Positions 42,242 to 51,204 of a DNA stretch of 55,523 nucleotides are shown here, one piece after another. This DNA comes from an uncultured Pseudoflavonifractor sp. (GTDB lineage Bacteria; Bacillota; Clostridia; Oscillospirales; Oscillospiraceae), in contig CANRZY010000003.1 of NCBI GenBank assembly GCA_947644625.1, positions 1-55,523 of the forward strand, in the 5' to 3' direction. Position 1 is the first letter of the stretch, and each line of letters begins with the position of its first letter. The notes beneath the pieces are model-generated. The model worked only from the letters and a program-made list of their open reading frames with translations. It was not told where the DNA came from and ran no database searches. Position numbers and translations under genes: made by a program.

Positions 42242-43660
42242 TTAATTCAGCACCTTGTCAAAACCAAAATAATAAAGCGTATTATTATAACTGATATTTT
42301 CCACCATTCCACCCAGGGCCTCCAGGTCGGCGGGATACTCCCCGTCCTCCACCATCTGTCCAAAGAGATTGCAGAGGATCCGGCGGAAATACTCATGTCG
42401 GGTGTAGCTTAGGAAGCTCCGGGAATCGGTGAGCATTCCGTTGAAGGCACCCATGGCCCCCAGAGACATGAGACTTACCATCTGGGCCTCCATACCTGGT
42501 TTATGATCGTTGAACCACCAGGCGGAGCCCTGTTGGATCTTACCCGGAATGGGGCTGTCTGTCTGGAAGCAACCCATGATCGTACCGATAATGCCGTTAT
42601 CAGCAGGATTCAGGGAGTATAGAATAGTCTTGGGCAGTGCTCCGGCTTGCTCCATAGCGTCCAGGAAGCTGGCAAGTCCCACCGCATTGGCTGCGTCATT
42701 CATAGAGTCAAAGCCGGTGTCTGGTCCCAGCTTCTTGAACATCTTGGTGGAGTTATCCCGCAGGCAGCCAAAGTGGAGCTGCATGACCCAGCCCCGTTTG
42801 TCATACTCCTGGCCCACAGCAATCAGCAGGGCCGTATGGTAGGCAAGCTGCTGCTCCCAGGTAATGCCCTTCCCTGCTTTCGCGGCGGCCAGGATGGCGT
42901 CCAACTCCTTCTCCTCTGCCTTTACACAGAAGCAGTAATCCAGAGCATGGTCGGAGACCCGGCAGCCGTGGTCGGCAAAGTAAGCGATCCGGTCCATCAG
43001 AGCCTTGCGCATATCCGCCATGGTGTTGATAGAGTAGCCCACCACCTTCTCCAGCCGGGCCACATACTGAGGGAAATCGACCTTGTCGGCCCGCATGGCC
43101 TTGTCGGGCCGGAAAGCAGGCAGTACCACGGCGGGAGCGTCGGGATCGGCGGCCAGGAGCTCATGGGCCTTCAGATCGTCGGCGGGATCGTCGGTGGTGC
43201 AAATCAGCTTTACATTGGACTTGCGGATAATGCCCCGGACAGACATGTCCGGCTGGGCCAGGATCTTGTTGCACTGCTCATAGATCCTCATAGCGCTCTC
43301 TCCGGTAAGAGGCTCAGTGATCCCAAAGTACCGCTGAAGCTCCAGATGGGTCCAGTGATAGAGAGGATTGCCGATAAGGTTGGGCATGGTCTCCCCCCAT
43401 TTCTGGAACTTTTCAGCAGGGGCAGCGTCTCCGGTGATGTATTTCTCGGCTACACCGCAGGAGCGCATTGCCCGCCATTTATAGTGGTCGCCTCCCAGCC
43501 ATACCTCGGTGATGGACTCGTAACGCTTGTCCTCATAGATCTCCATGGGATTGATGTGGCAATGGTAGTCGATGATAGGCATTTTCGCCGCGTGGTCATG
43601 ATAGAGCTTCCTTGCGGTCTCCGTCTTGAGCAGAAAATCCTTGTCCATAAAAGCAGTCAT
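42242..43660 (-). CDS. uxaC: Glucuronate isomerase
   Basis: A 472-residue uronate isomerase converting D-galacturonate to D-tagaturonate and D-glucuronate to D-fructuronate. Amidohydrolase-fold features: PIIDYHCHINPMEIYEDKRY (metal His pair), EVWLGGDHYKWRAMRSCGV, NVKLICTTDDPADDL, and VMQLHFGCLRDNS. Length is normal for the family. The start has GGAGGGG upstream. It is the last gene of the leftward uxaB-uxaA-uxaC set. Confidence 0.97.
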   Translation of the reverse strand: MTAFMDKDFLLKTETARKLYHDHAAKMPIIDYHCHINPMEIYEDKRYESITEVWLGGDHYKWRAMRSCGVAEKYITGDAAPAEKFQKWGETMPNLIGNPLYHWTHLELQRYFGITEPLTGESAMRIYEQCNKILAQPDMSVRGIIRKSNVKLICTTDDPADDLKAHELLAADPDAPAVVLPAFRPDKAMRADKVDFPQYVARLEKVVGYSINTMADMRKALMDRIAYFADHGCRVSDHALDYCFCVKAEEKELDAILAAAKAGKGITWEQQLAYHTALLIAVGQEYDKRGWVMQLHFGCLRDNSTKMFKKLGPDTGFDSMNDAANAVGLASFLDAMEQAGALPKTILYSLNPADNGIIGTIMGCFQTDSPIPGKIQQGSAWWFNDHKPGMEAQMVSLMSLGAMGAFNGMLTDSRSFLSYTRHEYFRRILCNLFGQMVEDGEYPADLEALGGMVENISYNNTLYYFGFDKVLN

Positions 43661-43693
43661 TTTTACCCCTCCATATTTTTTGATAAAAATCGT

Positions 43694-45166
43694 TTACAGA
43701 ACTACGCCATCCTTAAAAATAGAGATCTCACGGAAGCTCTTTCTCTCCGCGCAGGTCTCCTCTCCGGAGGCCACAGAAAGCACCTTTTCCATCAGATCTG
43801 CCGCCGCCTCGTCCAAAGACCGCTTCCCATCTGCCACCACACCGGCGTTGAAATCGATCCACCCCGGCTTTTTCTCCGCCAGAGGGGTATTCGTGGCCAG
43901 CTTCATGGTGGGAGCAGGCGCCCCAAAGGGAGTCCCCCGACCGGTAGTAAAGAGGATAATGTGGGCCCCCGCCGCCGTCAGGGCCGTGGCGGAAACCAGA
44001 TCGTTACCAGGCCCGTACAGCATATTGAGTCCCTTGGTGGTCACCGGGTCGCCGTAGCCGATCACATCCATAATGGGAGCGCTGCCCCCCTTCTGGACAC
44101 AGCCGCAGGACTTATCCTCCAGGGTGGTGATCCCTCCCTGCTTGTTGCCTGGGCTGGGATTGTCATAGACTACCTCATTATGGCGGATGAAATAGGCTTT
44201 AAAGCCGTTTATCATATCCACCGCCTTACGAAACACCTTTTCATCGACGCAACGGTCCATAAGGAAGCCCTCGGCGCCAAACATTTCGGGCACCTCGGTA
44301 AGAACGGTAGATCCGCCCTGGGCAACCAGCATATCGGAAAACCGCCCCACCACGGGGTTGGCGGTAATGCCAGACAGCCCGTCAGAACCACCGCACTTCA
44401 TGCCAATGACCAACTCGCTGGCCGGAAGAGTCTCCCGCTTGAACCGTCCGGCGTAGGCGGCACACTCCTCCAGCAGCTTCCGGGCGGCTTCCAGCTCATC
44501 GGAGACCTCCTGGCAAGTCAGGAACTTAACGCGCTGTGGGGCGTAATCCCCCAGCTCTTCCAAAAACTGCTCATGGGTCAGGTTTTCACAGCCCAGGCTC
44601 AGCACCAGTACCGCCCCCGCATTAGGGTGACGGGTCAGAGCCGCCAGCAGCTTCCGGGTCTGGGCATGATCCTCCCCAGTCTGGGAGCAGCCAAAGGGGT
44701 GGGTAAAGGTGTAAAGGCCATCCACAGACCCCTGCGCCAGATCCTGATTCTCCCTCGCCAGGGTCTTGGCCACATCATTGACGCACCCCACCGTAGGAAT
44801 GATCCAGATCTCATTGCGGACCCCTACCCTGCCGTCCGGCCGACGGTAACCCCGAAAGGTTCCCGGCTTCAGAGGCTCCGGAAAATGAATCTTGGGATTG
44901 TAGGTATACTCCATCTCTCCTGAAAGGTTAGTGGCCATATTGTGGGTATGGACCCATTCTCCCGCAGAGATAGGGGCGGTAGCGTGGCCGATGGAAAAGC
45001 CGTACTTTATCACCGGCTCATTCTCTCCCACCGGGCGGAGGGCCATTTTGTGGCCCTGAGGAACATCGGTTTTTGCGGAGATCCCCTCAAAAACCGTTCC
45101 CGCGGGAACGGCCCTCAGAGCCACCGCAACATTGTCACTGGGATGGATCCGGATAAAATCAGGCAT
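43694..45166 (-). CDS. uxaA: Altronate dehydratase
   Basis: A 490-residue enzyme that dehydrates D-altronate to 2-keto-3-deoxy-D-gluconate. It has the N-terminal SAF-type segment (IRIHPSDNVAVALRAVPAGT, then YGFSIGHATAPISAGEWVHT) fused to the large UxaA domain (RVGVRNEIWIIPTVGCVN, TFTHPFGCSQTGEDHAQTRK, VIGMKCGGSDGLSGITANP). In some bacteria these are separate; here they are one chain as in E. coli. AAAAGGAG precedes the start. It lies 30 bases from uxaB. Confidence 0.97.
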   Translation of the reverse strand: MPDFIRIHPSDNVAVALRAVPAGTVFEGISAKTDVPQGHKMALRPVGENEPVIKYGFSIGHATAPISAGEWVHTHNMATNLSGEMEYTYNPKIHFPEPLKPGTFRGYRRPDGRVGVRNEIWIIPTVGCVNDVAKTLARENQDLAQGSVDGLYTFTHPFGCSQTGEDHAQTRKLLAALTRHPNAGAVLVLSLGCENLTHEQFLEELGDYAPQRVKFLTCQEVSDELEAARKLLEECAAYAGRFKRETLPASELVIGMKCGGSDGLSGITANPVVGRFSDMLVAQGGSTVLTEVPEMFGAEGFLMDRCVDEKVFRKAVDMINGFKAYFIRHNEVVYDNPSPGNKQGGITTLEDKSCGCVQKGGSAPIMDVIGYGDPVTTKGLNMLYGPGNDLVSATALTAAGAHIILFTTGRGTPFGAPAPTMKLATNTPLAEKKPGWIDFNAGVVADGKRSLDEAAADLMEKVLSVASGEETCAERKSFREISIFKDGVVL

Positions 45167-45196
45167 GGCCGGTTCTCCTTTTCTCCTTCGACCGCC

Positions 45197-46690
45197 TTAC
45201 AGGCAGCTGGCGTAAGCTGCCACAGCGCCTTCAGTGCGGATCTTTTTCAGATTTTTTACAGTAGCGGTCTCGAAGCCGGGAATCTTGGTCAGATCCTGAC
45301 CCCACATCTCCCCGTTGGTCATAACGGCGTGTACCAGATCCTCCACACTATCATCCTTGTGGGCATAGTAGAATTCCAGGGCCCAGCGATCATCGGAGCA
45401 CACATACTCATTGCCCTTGGGCCGCTTGCACACCAGTCCCTTGTCGGTAAGCGCCTGGATGTCGTTGGAGAAGAAGGCGATATAGGCGGCAAAGCTCATG
45501 GTAAGACAGGTCGGCAGTTTCCCCATCTTTTCGGTATATTCCAGGAAGGAGGGCATATTCCGAGCCCGCCACTTGGAGGTGGAATTGAGAGATATGCTCA
45601 TCAGCTCATGGTTCACAAAGGGGTTGTTGAACCGGTCCTGGACGGCGGAGGCAAAATCCTCCAGATCCTTCTTATCCAGGGGCAGAGTGGGAATGACCTC
45701 TTCATACAGCATCTTGTTCATAAAGCCCCGCACCACATTATCGTGCATGCAATCCCGAACAATATCAAATCCGCCCAGATAAGCCCCCAGCACAAAGCCT
45801 GTATGAGCGCCATTAAGAATACGAACCTTTCGTTTTTTATAGGGCGTCACATCGGGCACCACGATACAGTTGAGCCCCGCCGCCTTAAAGGGCAGCTTTT
45901 CCGCCAGCCATTCGGGGCCTTCAATATTCCAGACGCCAAAGACCTCGCCTACATCCAGCAGCTCATCGTGGTACCCGTTCTCCTTCTCCAGCTGGGCCAC
46001 CTCCGCCTCGTCCCGGATCCGGCCCGGAACGATCCGGTCTACCAGGGTAGAGCAGAAGGTACATTCCTCATTGACATACTTGCGAAAGCCCGCTTCCAAC
46101 TTCCACTGGTCAATATACTGGTTGACGCACTTCTGAAGCTCCTTGCCGTTGTTATCAATGAGCTCGCAGGAGAGGATCACAAGCCCGCTCTTCCCCGCCT
46201 GCCAGCGCTTATAGAGCACCTGCGTCAGCTTGCCGGGGAAGGAAGAACAGGGAACGTCGGTAAGCTGGCAGGCAGGGTCATAAACAATACCTGCCTCCGT
46301 AGTGTTGGAGGCCACATACTCCAGATCATCGGAGACCGCTACCTCCATCATGGCGTCAAAGTCCTCCTTATCGTAGGGATTCAAACACCGGGAAACAGAA
46401 GAAATGACCCGTTTCCGGTCCACCTTCTCCCCGTTCTCCATCCCCCGGAGATAGAGAGTATAAAGTCCCTCCTGCTCATTGATGAGCTTGGCAAGGCCCC
46501 CGCCGATGGGCTGGACCAAAACGCATTTTCCATTCCAGCCCGCCTTCTCATTGGACATATCAAACCAGTAATCCACAAAGGCCCGCAGAAAATTGCCCTC
46601 GCCAAACTGAAGGACCTTTTCCGGCGCCTTTTCCAAGATGTACCCAGCATAGCCGGACTTTTTCAGCGCCGCGTAGTTGAGCTTTTCCAT
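45197..46690 (-). CDS. uxaB: Tagaturonate reductase (altronate oxidoreductase)
   Basis: A 497-residue long-chain mannitol-dehydrogenase family enzyme that reduces tagaturonate to altronate with NADH. Visible: VLQFGEGNFLRAFVDYWFDM (nucleotide-binding start), PYKKRKVRILNGAHTGFVLG with the conserved Lys-x-x-x-x-Asn-x-x-His pattern. ATG 46690 has GGAGG eight bases upstream; the longer start at 46705 lacks a site. First gene of the uxaBAC operon. No mannonate branch gene (uxuA/uxuB) is seen here, so galacturonate is the likely main substrate. Confidence 0.93.
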   Translation of the reverse strand: MEKLNYAALKKSGYAGYILEKAPEKVLQFGEGNFLRAFVDYWFDMSNEKAGWNGKCVLVQPIGGGLAKLINEQEGLYTLYLRGMENGEKVDRKRVISSVSRCLNPYDKEDFDAMMEVAVSDDLEYVASNTTEAGIVYDPACQLTDVPCSSFPGKLTQVLYKRWQAGKSGLVILSCELIDNNGKELQKCVNQYIDQWKLEAGFRKYVNEECTFCSTLVDRIVPGRIRDEAEVAQLEKENGYHDELLDVGEVFGVWNIEGPEWLAEKLPFKAAGLNCIVVPDVTPYKKRKVRILNGAHTGFVLGAYLGGFDIVRDCMHDNVVRGFMNKMLYEEVIPTLPLDKKDLEDFASAVQDRFNNPFVNHELMSISLNSTSKWRARNMPSFLEYTEKMGKLPTCLTMSFAAYIAFFSNDIQALTDKGLVCKRPKGNEYVCSDDRWALEFYYAHKDDSVEDLVHAVMTNGEMWGQDLTKIPGFETATVKNLKKIRTEGAVAAYASCL

Positions 46691-46842
46691 GACAGTTTCC
46701 TCCATAATATAGCAAGTATAGTTGACTTTTCTCCATTATAGGTAAGCATATCCGCCTTAATTCCTTTCAATTATACCTGGGCAGCCTCCATTTTCCAATA
46801 GCATTCTTTGCGGACATACATTGTGAAACTTGCGGTTTTTCG

Positions 46843-46871
46843 TTGACAACCACCTCTTCCTCCCTTATGAT
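46843..46871 (+). promoter_or_regulatory. Promoter of AraC regulator gene
   Basis: TTGACA, 17 bases, TATGAT, 26 bases before the start codon. It lies in the 207-base gap divergent from uxaB; a TATAAT on the minus strand near 46,731-46,738 may serve uxaB. Confidence 0.75.
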
Positions 46872-46897
46872 AAAAGTTGAAGTGTGAGGTGAAATCC

Positions 46898-47779
46898 ATG
46901 GTAGACCCACAAAGCTTTGACCCCCGCCAGGTTATGATCCGCCCCGGCTTTGAACTACAATTTAAGAGAGACGCGTATTTGCAGGGCGTCCAACTCCATC
47001 ACCATGATTTTTACGAAGTCTATTTTCTACTTTCCGGCGATGTGACATACACCATTGAAAGCCATCTCTATCATGTCATGCCGGGCAACCTGCTGCTTAT
47101 CAATCCCAGAGAGCTTCATCAGGTCTGCATTCGTCCTGAAATGTCTGCCTATGAGCGATATACCCTCTGGGTCGATCTCCAGCTTCTCAAAAAACTATCC
47201 ACCGACAGGACCGACTTGGGCCGCTGCTTCGATCCCTCCCGGCCTAACTATGGAAATCTTCTCAAATTGAAAAGCGAGGAGCGGCAGATGATCCGCTCTC
47301 TCTTTGAGGCGCTTTGGCGGGAATATAACTCTGGAGAATATGGTTCTGACCTATTGCAGGAAAGCCTCCTTTCTCAGCTTCTGGTGGCGGTAAACCGCAT
47401 GGCAGAGCAAGACAGCGAACATTTTGAAGCCTCTACCCGCTCCAGCCGAATGGTGGCTACAGCTATCGCCTATGTCAACGAACACTATGGGGAATCCCTC
47501 TCTTTGGATCTGCTGGCTGAGCAGTGCTATGTAAGCAAATATCATTTGAGCCATGAGTTTAACCGCCAGGTGGGGACCAGCGTACACCGCTATATTTTGA
47601 AAAAACGCCTGCTTAACGCCCGGCAGTTGATGAGACAGGGAGTCCCCCCCAGTCATGTATACAGCCGCTGTGGCTTTGGCGACTACGCAGGCTTTTATCG
47701 CGCCTTCCGAGCCGAGTATGGCGTCGGGCCCCGGGAATACATCGCCTCCATCCGTTTCCCGGATGCTTTAGAGGGATAG
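46898..47779 (+). CDS. AraC-family regulator of hexuronate genes
   Basis: A 293-residue protein: an N-terminal cupin sensor (LQGVQLHHHDFYEVYFLLSG, YHVMPGNLLLINPRELHQVC) and a C-terminal AraC DNA-binding domain with two HTHs (YGESLSLDLLAEQCYVSKYH, then GVPPSHVYSRCGFGDYAGFY, RAFRAEYGVGPREYI). Divergent from uxaB and just upstream of eda, so it most likely controls these genes in response to a uronate or KDG-type inducer. ATG 46898 has GAGGTG upstream. Confidence 0.9.
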   Translation: MVDPQSFDPRQVMIRPGFELQFKRDAYLQGVQLHHHDFYEVYFLLSGDVTYTIESHLYHVMPGNLLLINPRELHQVCIRPEMSAYERYTLWVDLQLLKKLSTDRTDLGRCFDPSRPNYGNLLKLKSEERQMIRSLFEALWREYNSGEYGSDLLQESLLSQLLVAVNRMAEQDSEHFEASTRSSRMVATAIAYVNEHYGESLSLDLLAEQCYVSKYHLSHEFNRQVGTSVHRYILKKRLLNARQLMRQGVPPSHVYSRCGFGDYAGFYRAFRAEYGVGPREYIASIRFPDALEG

Positions 47780-47865
47780 CCTCTCCCTATTTCTATCCCT
47801 TTGCGTTTTTCACAATTATTTCTTCTTGATATTCGGATCATCTAATTATGTTGCCGAATTTTCCA

Positions 47866-47929
47866 TAGACATATCCGATTAGAAAGTGTATAATGACTAC
47901 AATTTGGGGTTGTATACAACCATACAACC
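47866..47929 (+). promoter_or_regulatory. Promoter and palindromic operator of eda-kdgK operon
   Basis: TAGACA, 17 bases, TATAAT (47889-47894). Just downstream lies GGTTGTATACAACC (47908-47921), a perfect palindrome, plus an extra half-site ATACAACC. This is like GntR or LacI-family operators of uronate genes; placement after the -10 suggests repression. No GntR or LacI gene is in the window. Confidence 0.8.
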
Positions 47930-47946
47930 CAGAAGGAGAGATCACT

Positions 47947-48912
47947 ATGAGCGAAGTTTTAAAAAGAATCTGTGAGATCGGCATTATTCCTGTCATTGCC
48001 ATAGAGGATGCAAACAAGGCCGTCCCCCTGGCCAAAGCGCTGGTAGCCGGTGGCCTACCCGCCGCCGAAGTCACTTTCCGCACTGCCGCCGCCGAGGACG
48101 CTATCCGGGCCATCGCCAAGGAAGTCCCCGAAATGCTGCTGGGCGCCGGTACCGTTCTTACCACCGATCAGGCTGACCGGGCCATTGCCGCCGGGGTTTC
48201 TTTCATTGTGGCTCCCGGCTACGACCCCAAGGTTACCCAGCATGTGATCGACAAGGGCTGCATCATGGTCCCCGGTACCGCCACCCCCGGTGAGATGCAG
48301 CAGGCCATGAACCAGGGGTGCCCTGTTCTGAAGTTCTTCCCCGCCGAGGCCAATGGCGGCGTGGCTATGCTGAAGAACATTGGCGCCGCGCTGAAGTCCG
48401 CCTCCTGGATGTGCACCGGCGGCGTCAACACCAAGAATCTGATGGACTACCTGTCCTATGACCAGATCTCTGCCGTGGGCGGTACCTGGATGGTAAAAAA
48501 GGATCTCATTGAGGCGGAAAAGTGGGACGAGATCACCGCTATCAGCAAAGAGGCTGTCAAAACTATGCTGGGCTTCTCCTTGGCCCACGTGGGCATTAAC
48601 TGTGGCAGCTCCGAAGAAGCAGAGAAGGTCGCCAAGGCTCTCTGCACCCTCTTTGGACTGGAGTATAAGGCCGGAAACTCCTCCAACTTTGCCGGTAAGG
48701 CGGTGGAGTGCATGAAGAAGCCTGACGCACGTGGGACTAACGGCCATATCGCCATTGGCGCCAACAGCGTTGACCGGGCCATTTATCACCTGGGCCGTCA
48801 GGGCGTTGAGTTTATTGAGGAAAGCCGCGTGCTAGACGCCAAGGGCAAAACCAAAGCCATCTACATCAAGGGTGAGATCGGAGGCTTTGCCCTCCACCTG
48901 GTTCAGCAATAA
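47947..48912 (+). CDS. eda: KDPG aldolase fused to a C-terminal VOC-like domain
   Basis: A 321-residue protein. Residues about 1-205 are the Eda aldolase barrel (IGIIPVIAIEDANKAVPLAK, AEVTFRTAAAEDAIRAI, GAGTVLTTDQADRAIAAGVS, Schiff-base Lys in GCPVLKFFPAE, MCTGGVNTKN) that splits KDPG into pyruvate and glyceraldehyde-3-phosphate. Residues about 210-321 (FSLAHVGINCGSSEEAEKVA, LCTLFGLEY, GHIAIGANSVDRAIYHLGRQ, GVEFIEES) look like a glyoxalase/VOC fold. The usual Eda is about 205 residues, so this is a fusion. AAGGAGAG precedes ATG 47947. Confidence 0.92.
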   Translation: MSEVLKRICEIGIIPVIAIEDANKAVPLAKALVAGGLPAAEVTFRTAAAEDAIRAIAKEVPEMLLGAGTVLTTDQADRAIAAGVSFIVAPGYDPKVTQHVIDKGCIMVPGTATPGEMQQAMNQGCPVLKFFPAEANGGVAMLKNIGAALKSASWMCTGGVNTKNLMDYLSYDQISAVGGTWMVKKDLIEAEKWDEITAISKEAVKTMLGFSLAHVGINCGSSEEAEKVAKALCTLFGLEYKAGNSSNFAGKAVECMKKPDARGTNGHIAIGANSVDRAIYHLGRQGVEFIEESRVLDAKGKTKAIYIKGEIGGFALHLVQQ

Positions 48913-48952
48913 GCCTATAAAATAAACAAACCACCATTAGGAGGAACCGAAA

Positions 48953-49981
48953 ATGGCTAGAGTAATTACATTTGGCGAGATCATGGTCCGGCTTCAGCCC
49001 TACAACTACGAACGTTTTGTTCAGGCCAATCATTTGGAGTTTACCTTTGGCGGCGGTGAGGCTAATGTGGCCGTCTCCCTGGCCAACTACGGCTTGGACG
49101 CGGCTTTTGTCACCAAGCTGCCCGCCCATGCCATCGGCCAGTGTGCGGTCAACTCTCTGCGCCGCTATGGTGTGGATACTTCCCTTATCACCCGGGGTGG
49201 TAACCGAGTGGGCATTTACTACAATGAGAAAGGCGCCTCCCAGCGGGGCAGCGTATGCATCTATGACCGGGCTCACTCCGCTATCCAGGAGGCTACCACC
49301 GCCGACTTTGACTGGGACAAAATTTTTGAGGGTGTGGATTGGTTCCACTTTACAGGAATTACTCCGGCCCTGGGTCCCAATGTGGTGGAGATCTGCAAGG
49401 ACGCCTGCAAGGCCGCTAAAGCCAAGGGGATCAAAATCTCCTGCGATCTGAACTACCGGGGCAAGCTGTGGACCAGGGAGCAGGCCCGTGCCGCTATGAC
49501 GGAGCTGTGTCAATATGTGGACGTGTGCATTTCCAACGAAGAGGACGCCAAGGACGTGTTCGGTATTGAGGCAGAGGCTACCGACATCTACAGCGGCACC
49601 CTGAACCACGAGGGCTATAAATCCGTGGCCAAGCAGCTGGCGGACAAGTTTGGTTTTGAGATGGTGGCCATCACCCTCCGAGAGAGCCACTCTGCCTTTG
49701 ATAACGGCTGGTCTGCTATGCTCTACAATGTGGCTAAGGACGAGTATTGCTTCTCCAAGAAATATGATCTGCACATCATCGACCGTGTGGGCGGCGGCGA
49801 CAGCTTTGGCGGCGGCCTCATATACAGCATTCTGACCGGTAAGGACACCCAGGCTGCGGTAGAGTTTGCCGTGGCCGCCTCTGCTCTGAAGCACTCCATC
49901 GAAGGCGATTTCAACATGATGTCTATTGCCGAGGTAGAAAAGCTGGCCGGCGGCGACGCTTCCGGCCGGATCCAGAGATGA
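48953..49981 (+). CDS. kdgK: 2-keto-3-deoxygluconate kinase (PfkB family)
   Basis: A 342-residue PfkB-type sugar kinase. N-terminal VITFGEIMVRLQPYNYERFV and FTFGGGEANVAVSLANYGLD, with the C-terminal anion-hole motif DRVGGGDSFGGGLIYSIL holding the catalytic Asp. It phosphorylates KDG to KDPG, which the upstream Eda cleaves. GGAGG lies upstream. A terminator hairpin follows. Confidence 0.92.
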   Translation: MARVITFGEIMVRLQPYNYERFVQANHLEFTFGGGEANVAVSLANYGLDAAFVTKLPAHAIGQCAVNSLRRYGVDTSLITRGGNRVGIYYNEKGASQRGSVCIYDRAHSAIQEATTADFDWDKIFEGVDWFHFTGITPALGPNVVEICKDACKAAKAKGIKISCDLNYRGKLWTREQARAAMTELCQYVDVCISNEEDAKDVFGIEAEATDIYSGTLNHEGYKSVAKQLADKFGFEMVAITLRESHSAFDNGWSAMLYNVAKDEYCFSKKYDLHIIDRVGGGDSFGGGLIYSILTGKDTQAAVEFAVAASALKHSIEGDFNMMSIAEVEKLAGGDASGRIQR

Positions 49982-50006
49982 CAAGCAAGCCCCCACTCAT
50001 CCCATC

Positions 50007-50038
50007 AAGGCCCCGCACTATGCGGGGCCTTGCGTTTT
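50007..50038 (+). terminator. Terminator/attenuator between the two kinase genes
   Basis: AAGGCCCCGC-ACTAT-GCGGGGCCTT followed by GCGTTTT, directly upstream of the second kinase ribosome site (GGAGG at 50041). It may reduce read-through into the second gene. Confidence 0.8.
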
Positions 50039-50050
50039 AAGGAGGTTTCT

Positions 50051-51136
50051 ATGAATCATTCCACTCCCCTTTTCTTGGATATGGATTCCCAAAAATTTAT
50101 TACCGCAGGCGAGATCATGCTTCGTCTGACGCCTCCCAATTATGAGAAGATCCGGGTCACCACCAGCTTTGAGGCCAGCTATGGAGGCAGTGAAGCCAAT
50201 ATCGCTCTGGCTCTTGCCAATCTAGGGGTGGATAGCACTTTTTTTAGTGTGGTTCCAAATAACAGTTTAGGAAAAAGCGCCATTCGTATGCTGCGAAGCA
50301 ATGACGTCCACTGCACCCCCGTGATCCTCAGCTCCAAGAAGGAGACCCCCACTCACCGTCTGGGCACCTATTATCTGGAAACGGGTTACGGTATCCGGCC
50401 CAGTAAGGTCACCTATGACCGAAAACACAGCGCCATTGCGGAGTATGATTTCAGCGGTGTGGATCTGAACGTTCTTCTGGAGGGCTTTGACTGGCTCCAT
50501 CTCAGCGGCATCACTCCTGCCATCTCTCCCAACTGTGCTCAACTGATCCTGGATCTCTTAAAGACAGCCAGGGCTAAGGGGCTGACCATCAGCTTTGACG
50601 GCAATTTTCGCGCCAAGCTATGGACCTGGGAGGAAGCGCGGGATTTCTGTACCCAATGTCTCCCCTATGTGGATGTGTTGCTGGGCATTGAACCCTACCA
50701 CCTTTGGAAGGATGAAAATGACCACAGCAAAGGTGACTGGAAGGACGGCGTTCCTCTTCAACCCAGCTATGAGCAGCAGGACGAGGTATTCCGAGCCTTT
50801 GTGGAACGCTATCCCACCCTCAAGTGTATTGCCCGCCATGTACGGTATGCCCACAGCGGCAGCGAAAACAGCCTGAAGGCCTATATGTGGTATGAGGGCC
50901 ACACCTTTGAAAGCCGCCAATATACCTTTAATATTCTGGATCGGGTAGGCGGAGGCGACGCCTTTGCCAGCGGCCTTATCTACGCCATGATGAATCAATA
51001 TAAGCCAATGGATATGTTAAACTTCGCCGTAGCCAGCAGCGTTATCAAACACACCATCCACGGTGACGCCAACATTACCGATGATGTAGAGAGCATCCGA
51101 AGCCTGATGAATATGAATTATGACATCAAGCGGTAG
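50051..51136 (+). CDS. Second KDG-kinase-like PfkB sugar kinase
   Basis: A 361-residue paralogue of the preceding kinase: AGEIMLRLTPPNYEKIRVTT, ASYGGSEANIALALANLGVD, and the catalytic DRVGGGDAFASGLIYAMM. It has an N-terminal extension and an insert around residues 210-245 (GIEPYHLWKDENDHSKGDWK) not present in the first. It may act on KDG or on a related keto-sugar acid. ATG 50051 has GGAGG five bases away. Confidence 0.85.
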   Translation: MNHSTPLFLDMDSQKFITAGEIMLRLTPPNYEKIRVTTSFEASYGGSEANIALALANLGVDSTFFSVVPNNSLGKSAIRMLRSNDVHCTPVILSSKKETPTHRLGTYYLETGYGIRPSKVTYDRKHSAIAEYDFSGVDLNVLLEGFDWLHLSGITPAISPNCAQLILDLLKTARAKGLTISFDGNFRAKLWTWEEARDFCTQCLPYVDVLLGIEPYHLWKDENDHSKGDWKDGVPLQPSYEQQDEVFRAFVERYPTLKCIARHVRYAHSGSENSLKAYMWYEGHTFESRQYTFNILDRVGGGDAFASGLIYAMMNQYKPMDMLNFAVASSVIKHTIHGDANITDDVESIRSLMNMNYDIKR

Positions 51137-51144
51137 CTTGTTTT

Positions 51145-51195
51145 ATACGCAAAAAGAGAAGGTCATGCTTTGCATGACCTTCTCTTTTTGCGTAT
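51145..51195. terminator. Perfect palindromic bidirectional terminator
   Basis: ATACGCAAAAAGAGAAGG and its complement around GTCATGC-TTT-GCATGAC. It separates the rightward kinase genes from the leftward kdu genes. Confidence 0.9.
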
Positions 51196-51204
51196 GTATC
51201 ACAG

